A DNA stretch of 64,000 bases from Clostridiaceae bacterium (GTDB taxonomy: Bacteria > Bacillota > Clostridia > Lachnospirales > Lachnospiraceae). Shown piece by piece: positions 17,146 through 26,645 of this stretch. The notes under the pieces were generated by a model, which saw only the letters and a program-made list of their open reading frames with translations, was not told the DNA's origin and did no database searches. The stretch is taken from the NCBI GenBank assembly GCA_902362865.1, contig CABIYE010000015.1:1-64000 (forward strand), written 5' to 3'. The translations under genes and the position numbers were made by a program. The stretch's first letter is position 1. Every line of letters begins with the position of its first letter.

Positions 17146-18258
17146 TAAAAGCCAGTTGGCTCTCCACCAGCGCATGATCTGCCAGTAGTCGGCGCCGGAG
17201 AGCCCATATTCTTTTATAAGATTAAATTTTGCCAGTACACTTCTTACATCTTCAAACCATACTTCGTGTTCCATTCCATTATTTATATAACGAAAATAAG
17301 GGGACATAGCAGTCTCGTCGAATTGAATGACGGCGTTATGATTTACCGCAATGCGCACGGCTTCTACATTGCCGATGGTGGCTGCCACAGTGACGCCCCG
17401 CTCAAAGGGCAGCGGCCAGTCATAACCATAGTTGGGAATGCCCAGATGAATCTTTTCAGGTGGAATCTCTGTAACCGCGTATTCTACGACCCTCCGTACC
17501 ATATTTAAAGGTGCCACTGCCATGTTGGGACCATATTTGTATCCCCACTCGTAGGTCATAAGAAGAACAGAATCTGCCGCTGCACCCAGTGCGGCATAAT
17601 CCTTTCCTTCATAGAGAAGGCCCGGCTGATTGGCAGAGGTTTTGGGGGCGAGCGCCACGGAGGTGGTATAGCCGTAAGGACGCAGCGTTTCCGCCAGGTC
17701 ATTTACGAATGCGGTAAATGCATCCCGGTCCTCCGCCTTGATATATTCAAAATCCACATCCACCCCGGAAAAGTTTTTGGCCTGTATCGTACTTAGAAGC
17801 TGGCTGATTAAATTCTGTTTGTAGGAAGCGTTATTTATAACGGAAGTAATCAGGTTGTTGTTGAACTGGCCGGAAGCATCCAGTGGCGTCAGCGTGAGGA
17901 TGGGACGGACATTCTGGGACAGGGAGCTTTGAATCATCCAGTAGTCGTCCAGAGGAGGGGATAGAAGCTCGCCCTCAGAGGTAAATCCGTAGGAGAAGAT
18001 GAAAAGCTCTGTCAGGAAGGGCAGCGTCTGTTCAAGAACCCAGGGGCTGATGTAGGTGTAAGCGTAGCCACCGGCTCGAATCTGTGGTTTGGAAGAAAAG
18101 TCTTCTTCATCGGGGAACAAAATCAGGAGCGCCTGGCCAACAACAAGTTCATAAGGGTACACCAGTTGATTGTTGTAAATGATGGAATCGGCAGACACGC
18201 CATAATCAGCGGCGATGCGGTCAATATTATCTCCGAGAGATACAACATAAATATCCAT
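17128..18258 (-). CDS. LysM-GH18 hydrolase, spore germination type (SleL/YaaH-like)
   Basis: The 376-residue protein starts with one LysM domain (residues 1-48; YVVSLGDNIDRIA to LLIL), followed by a GH18 chitinase-like barrel. The catalytic DXDXE is seen as GVDVDFEY. This layout is that of the SleL/YaaH cortex-lytic enzymes, which cut N-acetylglucosamine bonds in spore cortex during germination. There is no signal peptide, as expected for a protein made in the mother cell. The ATG at 18258 has AGGA eight bases upstream. The open frame extends upstream to 18516 but would overlap the divergent Rrf2 gene and has no site. Confidence 0.88.
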   Translation of the reverse strand: MDIYVVSLGDNIDRIAADYGVSADSIIYNNQLVYPYELVVGQALLILFPDEEDFSSKPQIRAGGYAYTYISPWVLEQTLPFLTELFIFSYGFTSEGELLSPPLDDYWMIQSSLSQNVRPILTLTPLDASGQFNNNLITSVINNASYKQNLISQLLSTIQAKNFSGVDVDFEYIKAEDRDAFTAFVNDLAETLRPYGYTTSVALAPKTSANQPGLLYEGKDYAALGAAADSVLLMTYEWGYKYGPNMAVAPLNMVRRVVEYAVTEIPPEKIHLGIPNYGYDWPLPFERGVTVAATIGNVEAVRIAVNHNAVIQFDETAMSPYFRYINNGMEHEVWFEDVRSVLAKFNLIKEYGLSGADYWQIMRWWRANWLLLNEQF

Positions 18259-18475
18259 AGAAAGATCCTGATAATCGTTTCGTTTAATATATGAACTGAT
18301 GGCGCATAAAATGCGCTTTATGTCGAGTAAACAAAAATCCCGGTGTATGAAAACCCATATGGATAAAAAAGTAGAAAAAGTCAAAGGAACTGTGCTATAC
18401 TGTTTTAACAGGCAAAAGATGTTAAGGTCAAAAGACGCATCCAAATAAGTTATTGTAGTATGAAAGGGAAAAGGT

Positions 18476-18886
18476 ATGAAATTTTCTACGAAAGGCAGGT
18501 ACGCCCTTAGAATCATGGCAGATCTGGCGATTCATGATAATGGGGAATATATTCGGCTGAAGGATATTGCTGAGAGGCAGTCGATTACACTGAAATACAT
18601 GGAGCAGATCATGCCCCTGCTTACGAGGGCGGGCTATGTGAGGAGTTACAGAGGAAATAACGGAGGTTATATGTTGGCGCGGAAGCCCCGGGAATATACG
18701 GTGGGGGAGATTTTGCGCACGACAGAAGGCAGTCTGGCGCCGATTCCCTGTATTGAAGAGCAGCCGAATCAGTGCCCCAGGAAAGAGTATTGCACGACTC
18801 TTTCTTTCTGGGAAGGATTGGGAAAACTGATAGACGAGTATGTGGACGGTGTTACATTGGCTGACTTGATTGAAAAGAAAAATTAA
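18476..18886 (+). CDS. Rrf2-family regulator with an iron-sulfur-type cysteine triad
   Basis: The 136-residue protein has the Rrf2 winged helix (MKFSTKGRYALRIMADLA, then GGYMLARKP) and three cysteines in PCIEEQPNQCPRKEYC. The spacing resembles the [2Fe-2S] ligands of IscR. It precedes cysK by 90 bases, with a likely operator in that gap. It probably senses cysteine or iron-sulfur status and controls the sulfur genes. The second Rrf2 gene at the other end of the block lacks these cysteines, so the two may use different signals. Confidence 0.88.
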   Translation: MKFSTKGRYALRIMADLAIHDNGEYIRLKDIAERQSITLKYMEQIMPLLTRAGYVRSYRGNNGGYMLARKPREYTVGEILRTTEGSLAPIPCIEEQPNQCPRKEYCTTLSFWEGLGKLIDEYVDGVTLADLIEKKN

Positions 18887-18891
18887 AATTC

Positions 18892-18924
18892 CCTATTGAC
18901 AGATAGGAAAAGTAGGGATATAAT
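18892..18924 (+). promoter_or_regulatory. Strong promoter of cysK with an Rrf2-type dyad
   Basis: TTGACA (18896-18901) and TATAAT (18919-18924) are perfect boxes with a 17-base spacer. The dyad CCTAT-N6-ATAGG (18892-18907) covers the -35 box. This is the kind of site an Rrf2/CymR/IscR repressor occupies, and an Rrf2 gene ends just upstream. Confidence 0.65.
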
Positions 18925-18974
18925 GCGATTATATTCATACAAAACATATCGAAATGGTAGGAAAGGAGAACGGA

Positions 18975-19907
18975 ATGGCTGCTATTTATAGAGGAACACT
19001 TGGTTTAATTGGAAACACACCTCTGGTGGAGATAACGAATGTGGAGAAGGAATACGATTTGGAGGCAACTCTGCTTGTGAAGCTGGAGTATTTTAATCCG
19101 GCGGGAAGCGTGAAGGACAGAATTGCAAAGGCGATGATTGATGATGCAGAGGAAAAGGGAATCCTAAAAGAAGGTTCTGTTATCATTGAGCCGACGTCAG
19201 GTAATACCGGAATCGGGCTTGCGGCGATTGCAGCAGCAAAGGGATATCGTATTATTCTCACAATGCCGGAGACTATGAGCGTGGAGAGAAGAAATATCCT
19301 GAAAGCATATGGAGCGGAGTTAGTTCTGACAGAGGGAGCAAAAGGAATGAAGGGCGCCATTGCCAGGGCAGAAGAGTTGGCGCAGGAGATTCCGGGAAGT
19401 TTTATTCCGGGACAGTTTGTGAACCCGGCGAACCCAGCAGTCCACAGGAATACAACTGGTCCGGAGATTTGGAAAGATACGGATGGAAAGATTGATATTT
19501 TTGTAGCGGGAGTAGGAACCGGAGGAACACTGACCGGGGTCGGTGAGTATTTGAAGTCCCAGAAGCCAGACGTAAAAATCGTGGCAGTAGAGCCTGCTGA
19601 TTCTCCGGTTTTGTCAGAAGGAAAAGGAGGTCCCCACAAGATTCAGGGCATTGGAGCGGGATTCGTGCCGGAGGTATTGAATACGAAGATTTACGATGAA
19701 ATCATCAAAGTGGAGAATGAGGATGCATTTGCAACAGGAAAAATCCTTGCAAGGAAAGAGGGCGTACTGACAGGAATTTCTTCGGGAGCTGCTCTGTATG
19801 CGGCGATTGAGCTGGCGAAACGGCCTGAGAATAAAGGAAAAACGATTGTGGCGTTACTTCCGGATACCGGGGACAGATATTATTCCACCCCGCTTTTTAC
19901 GGAGTAA
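18975..19907 (+). CDS. cysK: Cysteine synthase (O-acetylserine sulfhydrylase)
   Basis: The 310-residue PLP enzyme joins O-acetylserine and sulfide to make cysteine. The PLP lysine is in PAGSVKDR (Lys47), the substrate loop is EPTSGNTG, the phosphate loop is [10 protein letters not shown], and SSGAAL is near the C-terminus. The ATG at 18975 has AAAGGAG seven bases upstream. An earlier in-frame ATG at 18954 lacks a site. A strong promoter with a dyad lies upstream. The gene is followed by metY, so sulfide can go to cysteine or homocysteine. Confidence 0.95.
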   Translation: MAAIYRGTLGLIGNTPLVEITNVEKEYDLEATLLVKLEYFNPAGSVKDRIAKAMIDDAEEKGILKEGSVIIEPTSGNTGIGLAAIAAAKGYRIILTMPETMSVERRNILKAYGAELVLTEGAKGMKGAIARAEELAQEIPGSFIPGQFVNPANPAVHRNTTGPEIWKDTDGKIDIFVAGVGTGGTLTGVGEYLKSQKPDVKIVAVEPADSPVLSEGKGGPHKIQGIGAGFVPEVLNTKIYDEIIKVENEDAFATGKILARKEGVLTGISSGAALYAAIELAKRPENKGKTIVALLPDTGDRYYSTPLFTE

Positions 19908-20003
19908 GCGGCCATCTATAGGGAATGTGTCCGAAGGGAATAAAAGTAATAGTTTTAGAGCAACAAGTTGACAGCACAGTAGAAAGAACAAGGAGTTTAC
20001 GTT

Positions 20004-21317
20004 ATGGGAGAAAAAATTGCAAGAGAAAATAGAAAATTTAAATTCGAAACATTACAGTTGCATGTAGGACAGGAAACGCCGGATCCGGTGACAGATGCGA
20101 GAGCGGTTCCGATCTATCAGACGTCATCTTATGTGTTCCGCAATAGCGACCATGCGGCGGCACGTTTCGGACTGGCGGATGCCGGTAATATTTACGGACG
20201 GCTCACCAATCCGACGGAGGATGTATTTGAAAAGAGAATTGCAGCCCTGGAGGGCGGCGTCGCGGCTCTTGCAGTGGCGTCCGGGGCAGCGGCAATTTCT
20301 TATACCATTGAAAATCTGGCTCAGAACGGCGATCATATTGTATCCGCGAAAAATATTTATGGCGGTTCCTATAATTTGCTGGCACACACCCTTCCCCAAT
20401 ATGGTATTCAGACTACATTTGTAGACATTTTTAATTATGACCAAGTTGAGGCGGCGATTCAGGATAATACAAAAGCCATTTTTATAGAGACATTGGGCAA
20501 CCCGAATTCCGATGTGGTAGACATTGAGGCAGTGGCAAATCTTGCACATAAGCATAAAATTCCGCTGGTTGTAGATAATACCTTTGCGACGCCGTATCTG
20601 GTGCGTCCCATCGAGTATGGCGCTGACATTGTGGTACACTCAGCGACCAAATTCATCGGCGGACACGGAACGACGATTGGCGGCGTCATTATAGACAGCG
20701 GAAAATTTGACTGGGAGGCATCTGGAAAATTTGCATCGCTGACAGATCCGAATCCCAGTTATCATGGAGTAAGCTTTACAAAGGCAGTAGGCGCGGCGGC
20801 ATTTGTTACGAAGATTCGTGCGATTCTTCTCAGGGACACAGGCGCAACTCTTTCACCGTTTCATGCATTTTTCTTCCTGCAGGGGCTGGAAACACTGTCT
20901 CTCAGAGTAGAACGGCATGTGGAAAATGCCCTGAAAGTGGTGGAGTATCTGAAAAACCATCCGCAGGTAGAGGCAGTACATCATCCATCAGTAACGGAGG
21001 ACGAGAGTCAGAAAGCGCTGTATAAAAAATATTTCCCGAAGGGCGGCGGTTCTATTTTTACCTTTGAAATTAAAGGTGACGCCCAGAAAGCGAAGGATTT
21101 TATTGACAATCTGGAGCTGTTCTCTCTTCTGGCAAATGTGGCGGATGTGAAATCGCTGGTAATCCACCCGGCTACCACTACCCATAGCCAGTGCACGGAA
21201 GAAGAACTTTTAGATCAGGGAATTCGTCCAAATACCATCCGTCTGTCTATCGGAACAGAAAATATTGATGATATTATTCAGGATCTTGAAGAAGCATTCA
21301 AGGCAGTACAGGAGTAA
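20004..21317 (+). CDS. metY: O-acetylhomoserine aminocarboxypropyltransferase (homocysteine synthase)
   Basis: The 437-residue PLP enzyme is of the Cys/Met metabolism family. It makes homocysteine from O-acetylhomoserine and sulfide. The length, the N-terminal [10 protein letters not shown], and the segments [20 protein letters not shown] and [11 protein letters not shown] (PLP Lys216) fit MetY rather than the shorter MetB/MetC enzymes. HPATTTHSQ near the C-terminus is also typical. It lies 96 bases after cysK and ten bases before the second Rrf2 gene, which makes one sulfur-regulated unit. Confidence 0.93.
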   Translation: MGEKIARENRKFKFETLQLHVGQETPDPVTDARAVPIYQTSSYVFRNSDHAAARFGLADAGNIYGRLTNPTEDVFEKRIAALEGGVAALAVASGAAAISYTIENLAQNGDHIVSAKNIYGGSYNLLAHTLPQYGIQTTFVDIFNYDQVEAAIQDNTKAIFIETLGNPNSDVVDIEAVANLAHKHKIPLVVDNTFATPYLVRPIEYGADIVVHSATKFIGGHGTTIGGVIIDSGKFDWEASGKFASLTDPNPSYHGVSFTKAVGAAAFVTKIRAILLRDTGATLSPFHAFFFLQGLETLSLRVERHVENALKVVEYLKNHPQVEAVHHPSVTEDESQKALYKKYFPKGGGSIFTFEIKGDAQKAKDFIDNLELFSLLANVADVKSLVIHPATTTHSQCTEEELLDQGIRPNTIRLSIGTENIDDIIQDLEEAFKAVQE

Positions 21318-21326
21318 GATATAGGT

Positions 21327-21773
21327 ATGAAAATCTCAAAGAAATGCAGATATGGCATCAGAGCTTTAATTGATTTGGCGGCAAATTCGGAAAATGAATA
21401 TATGGTTCTGGGAAATATCGCAGAGCGAAACGGCATTTCTTCTCAGTATCTGGAGCAGGTGTTTGCGAGCCTGCGAAGGGCAGGTATTGTCAAGGGGAGT
21501 AAAGGCGCCCAGGGAGGATACCGGCTGAATGTTGTTCCGGGAGAACTTACTGTTTCGGAAATTCTTGAGGCGCTGGACGGGAGCTATCGGATAGAGGAGG
21601 AAGAGATTCCCGAAGATATTCATGGACGTGGGATTGCGCTTAGTATTCAGGAGCTGATTATTGACCGGCTTAACACGCAGATGGAACAGGTGTTAAAAAA
21701 TGTTACGCTGGAAGATCTTCAGAAGAACTATCAGGATAGCAAACTATATAATCAGGATATGTATTATATTTAA
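21327..21773 (+). CDS. Rrf2-family regulator without a cysteine cluster (CymR-like)
   Basis: The 148-residue protein has the Rrf2 winged helix (MKISKKCRYGIRALIDLA, then GGYRLN). It has only one Cys, in the DNA-binding part, and so cannot hold an IscR-like cluster. In Bacillus, CymR acts with CysK as a co-repressor; the location directly after metY and close to cysK fits that model. The last 15 residues are rich in Tyr and Asp. A strong terminator follows. Confidence 0.88.
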   Translation: MKISKKCRYGIRALIDLAANSENEYMVLGNIAERNGISSQYLEQVFASLRRAGIVKGSKGAQGGYRLNVVPGELTVSEILEALDGSYRIEEEEIPEDIHGRGIALSIQELIIDRLNTQMEQVLKNVTLEDLQKNYQDSKLYNQDMYYI

Positions 21774-21816
21774 AGGGATTGTCGGTTAATACCGATTTTT
21801 ACCCCCTGACGTGCAG

Positions 21817-21887
21817 GGAAGAGACATTCCTACAGAATTCGGACTTTTTAAGCACCGAATTCTTTCGCGGAATGTCTCTTCCTTTTT
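21817..21887 (+). terminator. Strong intrinsic terminator of the sulfur operon
   Basis: GGAAGAGACATTCC (21817-21830) pairs perfectly with GGAATGTCTCTTCC (21869-21882). An inner GAATTCGG/CCGAATTC stem lies between them, and five T bases follow directly. It sits 44 bases after the Rrf2 stop. Confidence 0.9.
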
Positions 21888-21951
21888 GAACGGGTTATGG
21901 GTCAACTTTTAAATGGGGATTTGGGTAAAAATAATGTTTACACGAACGGGG

Positions 21952-22134
21952 ATTTGGGATAAAATCTGTCCAATCGAAGTAAAATCCGGTAATTATAGAA
22001 GTCATCGATCACTGGATGTATTTACTGATAAATTCAGTAGTCGTATAAAAGAAAAATATGTTGTTCATACAAAAGACTATAAGTGGGAAAACGGTATTCA
22101 TTATATTCCAGTATATATGGTACCATTTTTGTAA
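21952..22134 (+). pseudogene. C-terminal fragment of a DUF4143-type AAA ATPase
   Basis: The frame reads CPIEVKSGNYRSHRSLDVF, a middle segment, YVVHTKDYK and IPVYMVPFL, which matches the last 60 or so residues of the ATP-binding DUF4143 family. In complete proteins about 350 residues precede it. Here the upstream DNA is only the terminator and two short direct repeats of GGGGATTTGGG (21915-21925 and 21948-21958). It is a relic of a deleted gene. Confidence 0.65.
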
Positions 22135-22283
22135 ACGATGAAGATAAACAAATGTGGCAGGAAAACAGCTTGCAGACAGCAGATGGGTAAAAAAGAAAAT
22201 GACATTTGAGGATCTCTGTGTTAGAATGGAGATAATAAAAAAGGAACAGACGCTACATCTCATTGTTTGAAAGGATGAAAGTC

Positions 22284-22574
22284 ATGTATAAAGTAGAGAT
22301 TAAATTTAATCCTAATAACCTGACGCCGGATGATATGGATAGAATCTGTGAGCAGACAGACCGGATTTTTGAGGAAGAGGATTTGGATTGTGCGGGAAGG
22401 GAGCCGGGAATGAGGGTATATCTTGACCGGGGACGCAAGCAGGATTATGGAAGATTCTGGGCGGCAATCTTTGCGCTGAAAAATGCGGTGGGGATTTCAA
22501 AGCATTTGCAGGAGTGCTTCTGGTATAACGGGAATGAAAAGGAAAACCTGATTACCGAATTTATGAGGAATTAA
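22284..22574 (+). CDS. Small hypothetical protein paired with VapD
   Basis: The 96-residue acidic protein begins MYKVEIKFNPNNLTPDD and contains no transmembrane segment. The ATG at 22284 has AAGGA eight bases upstream. I do not recognise a named domain. It is separated from the VapD-like frame by only four bases, so the two look like a two-gene unit. VapD proteins are endoribonucleases of the Cas2-like fold, so this protein may be the antidote, but that is inferred from position only. Confidence 0.6.
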   Translation: MYKVEIKFNPNNLTPDDMDRICEQTDRIFEEEDLDCAGREPGMRVYLDRGRKQDYGRFWAAIFALKNAVGISKHLQECFWYNGNEKENLITEFMRN

Positions 22575-22578
22575 ACGG

Positions 22579-22908
22579 ATGGACAGCACACAGAGGAAAG
22601 GTATCAATTTCGACTTGGATACCGAGGCTTTAAAGGAGCATTAACCCAAAGGGGATTGGCATAATGCCTATTACGATGTGCGGGCATACTTCGAGCGGAA
22701 TGGTTTTGAGCATATACAAGAATCTGGTTATCATTCTGTTGAGATTATGACAGAGGCAAGGGCAATGGCTGTAATTTATCAGATGACCAAAGAATTTCTG
22801 TGGCTGAATTACTGTGTAAGCGTCTGTACGATTTCAGATGTACCTGAATTATATGATATTTCCCATGTATTTGAACGGGAGGCACAGCGCCTGTCAGAAG
22901 AAAAATAA
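22579..22908 (+). pseudogene. VapD-like endoribonuclease gene with an in-frame nonsense codon
   Basis: From the ATG at 22579, the frame reads RKGINFDLDTEALKEH, then TAA at 22642-22644, then continues in the same frame as PKGDWHNAYYDVRAYFE and on to WLNYCVSVCTISDV and SHVFEREAQR, ending at 22908. Together this is a full VapD family protein of about 109 residues (the Cas2-like RNase family). The stop replaces a codon that is tyrosine in many relatives, so one base change explains it. The downstream part has no clear ribosome binding site. The toxin-like gene is probably silenced while its partner upstream stays intact. Confidence 0.75.
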
Positions 22909-22924
22909 AATACAGATTTTACAT

Positions 22925-22964
22925 AGCCGATTGGTTTCAAAACGGGAATCAGTCGGCTGTTTTT
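22925..22964 (+). terminator. Intrinsic terminator after the VapD locus
   Basis: AGCCGATTG (22925-22933) pairs with CAGTCGGCT (22950-22958), with one wobble, and is followed by GTTTTT. It lies 17 bases after the VapD stop. The remaining 190 bases to the next start hold an AT-rich promoter region with a TATGATAAT segment near 23115 and no gene. Confidence 0.75.
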
Positions 22965-23160
22965 ATGCTTGGATGTAAAAAATTCCGAAATCTGCTTATT
23001 TTTTGAAAAAATAATGTTCCCCGATACCTTGTGATTGATTTCAGCAAAAAGGACGCAAATGCAGACTAAAGTAATTGCATAAAAATGCTTTATCGACGAA
23101 CGCCTCTTTCTGTGCTATGATAATTAAGTTATCATTATAGTATAGAAAGGGGTATTTTCT

Positions 23161-25962
23161 ATGGGAAATCCCTCAGAAAATAAAGAGACAAACCAAACAA
23201 AAAAGAATATCTGCCTGGGCATCCTCGCCCATGTGGATTCGGGGAAAACGACGTTATCCGAGAGCATTTTATATCTGTGCGGCAGTATAAGAAAATTAGG
23301 AAGGGTGGATCATGGAGATGCCTTTCTTGACAATTTTGAATTAGAGAGAAGCAGAGGAATCACCATCTTTTCCAAGCAGGCGGTATTTGACCTGGGGAAT
23401 ACACGGTTTACACTTCTTGACACGCCGGGCCACGTGGATTTTTCGGCAGAGATGGAGCGGACGCTGCAGGTTCTGGACTGCGCGGTTCTGGTGGTCAGTG
23501 GAGCGGATGGCGTGCAGGGGCACACCCGGACGCTTTGGAATCTGCTGAAGCGTTACCAGATTCCCACTTTTCTATTTGTCAACAAGATGGATCAGGCGGG
23601 GGCAGATGAAGAGAAAATTCTGGAGGAATTGAAGAAACGTCTGAGTGATAACTGTGTGAGATTTAATGGAGAAGAGCAGGAAGATACTTCCTGGGAAAAT
23701 GTTGCCGTATGTGAGGAGGCTGCGCTGGAAGAATATCTGGAAGAAGGACGGCTCGCGGATCAAACCATTATTCGGATGATAGCAGAACGCAAGGTCTTCC
23801 CGTGCTATTTCGGCTCCGCATTAAAAGTACAGGGAGTGCAGGAGTTTTTGGATGGCCTGGAGAAATATACAGGAGAAGGATTTCTTAAGTGGAATGCGGT
23901 GGAAGAAGGGGATAAATTCGGCGCAAAGGTTTACAAAATTTCTAGGGACGGACAAGGCAGCAGGCTGACTTATATGAAGATTGTGAGTGGAACCTTGAAG
24001 GTGAAGGATATCTTAAGCGGCAGAGGGAAAGACGGAGAGGCCTGGGAGGAAAAAGTAAATCAGATCCGCGTCTATTCCGGCGAGAAATATGAGCTTGTCC
24101 AGGAAGCTCATAAGGGAATGGTCTGTGCGGCCACAGGTCTGAATGCTACTTATCCGGGAGAAGGATTGGGGATTGTATGTGCGTCAGAAGAGCCGGTGTT
24201 AGAGCCGGTGCTGAATTATCAGGTTCGGCTGCCTGAAGGGTGCGATATCCATAATATGCTGCAGAATCTGCGCCAGCTGGAAGAAGAAGACCCTATGCTT
24301 CGGACCACGTGGAATGAAGAACTGGGGGAGATTCATGTGCAGCTGATGGGGGAAGTGCAGACGGAGATTCTGCAGGACATCATCAAAGAGCGGTTCGGCG
24401 TGGAAGTGACTTTTGGTACGGGGAACATTGTATACAAGGAAACAATAGGAACAACAGTAGAAGGAGTGGGGCATTTTGAGCCGCTGCGCCATTATGCAGA
24501 AGTACATCTGGTTATGGAGCCGGGCGATCCGGGAAGCGGAATGGTACTTGCTTCTGATTGCAGTGAGGACATGTTGGATAAGAACTGGCAGCGGCTGATA
24601 CTCACCCATTTGGCAGAGAAGAGCCACAGGGGCGTGCTTATTGGCGCAGAGCTTACTGATGTGAAAATCACGCTGGCAGCAGGACGGGCTCATTTGAAAC
24701 ACACAGAAGGCGGGGACTTCCGGCAGGCGACTTATCGGGCGGTGCGCCAGGGGCTGATGCAGGCAGAAAGCATCCTGTTGGAACCATATTATGAATTTCG
24801 TCTGGAAATCCCGGCGGAAACGGTAGGGCGCGCGCTTACGGATATACAGCGGATGTCAGGAGAATTTCATCCGCCGGAGACGGTGGGAGAGATGGCGGTG
24901 ATAACCGGGAGCGCTCCGGTGGCGGAAATGCAGGGATATCAGATGGAAGTTACCGGTTATACCAAAGGACAGGGAAGACTCGCCTGTATTTTCAGGGGAT
25001 ACAAGCCCTGTCATAATGCAGAGGAAATCATAGAAGCCAGTGGATACGATGCAGAAAGGGATTTGGCAAATCCGACAGGCTCTGTGTTCTGTGCCCATGG
25101 CGCCGGATTCAACGTACCCTGGGATCAGGTGCCGGATTACATGCATATAGAGAGCCAGTTGAAGAAACGGGAAGCAGAAGCAGCGGCAGCGCACAATGGG
25201 TTGCAGAATGTGGAACAGGACGAAACTCAGAGTATGGCTCGGAGCACGGCAGGAGCTGCGGGGGCAGCAGGGAGAAGAATATCCTGGAATGCACAAGAAG
25301 ACAAAGAACTGGAAGAGATATTTATCCGGACTTATGGGAAAATCGAACGCCGGACGGCAGGTTCTTCGAAAACTGTAAATCAGGACAGAACAGAAAAATC
25401 CGGAAAAAAAGAAGAAACAATCCAGGAATACCTGTTGGTAGATGGTTACAACATCATATTTGCATGGGATGATTTGAAAGAACTTGCCAAAGATAATATT
25501 GAAGCGGCGAGGAATAAGCTGATGGATGTCCTGTGCAATTACCAGGGCTTTAAGAAGTGTGCGGTAATCCTGGTGTTTGATGCTTATCGGGTGGAAGGGT
25601 ATACGATGGAAATCCAGAAATACCACAATATCCATGTAGTATACACCAAAGAAGCAGAAACGGCGGATCAGTACATCGAGAAGGTGGTTCATCAGATCGG
25701 GCGAAAGTACAATGTAACGGTGGCTACATCCGACGGCGTGGAGCAGGTGGTTACACTGGGACAGGGCGGAAGACTGATATCCGCAAGGGAGTTCCGGGAA
25801 GAGGTAGAAATCGTGCGGCGTCAGATTCACGAAGAAGCTGAGAATCACAGGGAGAGCAGGAAAAATTATCTTTTTGACCATATGGATAAAGACATGGCAG
25901 AAGAAATGGAAGAAGTCAGGCTGGGACGAAAGACGATCTCAGATGAAGATACGTCTTGTTAA
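23161..25962 (+). CDS. TetM/EF-G-like ribosomal GTPase fused to a C-terminal NYN (Rae1/YacP-like) domain
   Basis: Residues 1-650 are a TetM/TetO-class translational GTPase, with G1 AHVDSGKT (about 23-30), the switch II segment DTPGHVDF, G4 NKMD, and EF-G-like domains II-V. Such proteins remove tetracycline from the ribosome. After a linker rich in Ala, Glu and Gln, residues from about 757 to 925 form an NYN/PIN-like domain with VDGYNIIFAW, VFDAYRVEG, ETADQYIEK and VATSDG. This is the fold of Rae1 (YacP), an endoribonuclease that enters the ribosomal A site. The 933-residue length includes both parts. The gene stands alone with its own promoter region, and its stop overlaps the convergent YczE-like gene by four bases. 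Whether it gives drug resistance or cuts stalled mRNA is open. Confidence 0.9.
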   Translation: MGNPSENKETNQTKKNICLGILAHVDSGKTTLSESILYLCGSIRKLGRVDHGDAFLDNFELERSRGITIFSKQAVFDLGNTRFTLLDTPGHVDFSAEMERTLQVLDCAVLVVSGADGVQGHTRTLWNLLKRYQIPTFLFVNKMDQAGADEEKILEELKKRLSDNCVRFNGEEQEDTSWENVAVCEEAALEEYLEEGRLADQTIIRMIAERKVFPCYFGSALKVQGVQEFLDGLEKYTGEGFLKWNAVEEGDKFGAKVYKISRDGQGSRLTYMKIVSGTLKVKDILSGRGKDGEAWEEKVNQIRVYSGEKYELVQEAHKGMVCAATGLNATYPGEGLGIVCASEEPVLEPVLNYQVRLPEGCDIHNMLQNLRQLEEEDPMLRTTWNEELGEIHVQLMGEVQTEILQDIIKERFGVEVTFGTGNIVYKETIGTTVEGVGHFEPLRHYAEVHLVMEPGDPGSGMVLASDCSEDMLDKNWQRLILTHLAEKSHRGVLIGAELTDVKITLAAGRAHLKHTEGGDFRQATYRAVRQGLMQAESILLEPYYEFRLEIPAETVGRALTDIQRMSGEFHPPETVGEMAVITGSAPVAEMQGYQMEVTGYTKGQGRLACIFRGYKPCHNAEEIIEASGYDAERDLANPTGSVFCAHGAGFNVPWDQVPDYMHIESQLKKREAEAAAAHNGLQNVEQDETQSMARSTAGAAGAAGRRISWNAQEDKELEEIFIRTYGKIERRTAGSSKTVNQDRTEKSGKKEETIQEYLLVDGYNIIFAWDDLKELAKDNIEAARNKLMDVLCNYQGFKKCAVILVFDAYRVEGYTMEIQKYHNIHVVYTKEAETADQYIEKVVHQIGRKYNVTVATSDGVEQVVTLGQGGRLISAREFREEVEIVRRQIHEEAENHRESRKNYLFDHMDKDMAEEMEEVRLGRKTISDEDTSC

Positions 25963-26645
25963 ATTCCAGCCAGTGCATTCATTTTATCAAATGTAAAATG
26001 ATTAAATACAGCGATAGACCGTCCGACGCCGATGACTGCAAGAACCGTTCCGACGCCGATTCCCACCAGATGGCCGGAGAGGGCAAGCCCCAGTATGATG
26101 GTGACAGAAATGCATAGAAGGTCAAAACAATTTTTTGTGAAGCCCACACTCTTTCCAAAACAGTCGGAGAGGGCCTGTACAATTCCATCGCCGGGATTGG
26201 GAATGATGCGCATGTTTAGAGACATGGCAGCCCCAATTCCGGTTAATATAATTGCAATTATCAGGAAAAACAGCCGTCCGGCGAAGCTCCCGGCAAAACT
26301 TCCCGCATATGCAGTCTGCAAATCGGGAATCAGAGCGCCGAATATATTTAGAAATCTGGTAAAAACTAAGCTCAGAGGAAGCTGAAGGATATCCTTTAAA
26401 AGAAGAGCTTTCAAGCTGCCGGTATGGTGAGAGACATGCAGAAGCATCTCCACTACAATAAAAAGCGTATAAAGCGCCAGTGTTATATTTCCAAAATTCA
26501 GATTCCATATATCCGAAACGCAGAATGCGACAGATATAATGGGCGAAACTCCCAGCCCTGTTTTGGTATTTAATGTAATGCCAAGCGCCAGGATTAAAAG
26601 CCCCGCAGCGTAAAAGAAACCTCGATATATCTTTTCTTTTGTCAT
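25959..26645 (-). CDS. YczE/YyaS/YitT-family membrane protein
   Basis: The 228-residue protein has about five or six hydrophobic helices and family features such as ALGITLNTKTGLGVSPI near the N-terminus and IIPNPGDGIVQALSD in the middle. The function of the family is not established; some members sit next to transporters or antibiotic loci. A short internal duplication (GSFAGSFAGR) is visible. The gene ends overlapping the TetM-like gene by four bases in convergent orientation. Confidence 0.8.
   Translation of the reverse strand: MTKEKIYRGFFYAAGLLILALGITLNTKTGLGVSPIISVAFCVSDIWNLNFGNITLALYTLFIVVEMLLHVSHHTGSLKALLLKDILQLPLSLVFTRFLNIFGALIPDLQTAYAGSFAGSFAGRLFFLIIAIILTGIGAAMSLNMRIIPNPGDGIVQALSDCFGKSVGFTKNCFDLLCISVTIILGLALSGHLVGIGVGTVLAVIGVGRSIAVFNHFTFDKMNALAGI

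Noticed and set aside
18301-18315. GCGCAT-AAA-ATGCGC dyad as a terminator
   Set aside because: It lies between divergent genes and lacks a clear T run. It may be an operator, but nothing links it to a regulator.
22909-23160. Riboswitch or attenuator before the TetM-like gene
   Set aside because: Only a small GCAT-AAAA-ATGC hairpin and an AT-rich promoter region are seen. No leader peptide with terminator and antiterminator could be drawn.
24856-25881. 341-codon open frame on the minus strand
   Set aside because: It lies wholly inside the TetM-NYN gene on the other strand, is rich in Cys, His and Phe as expected of antisense frames, and has no ribosome site.
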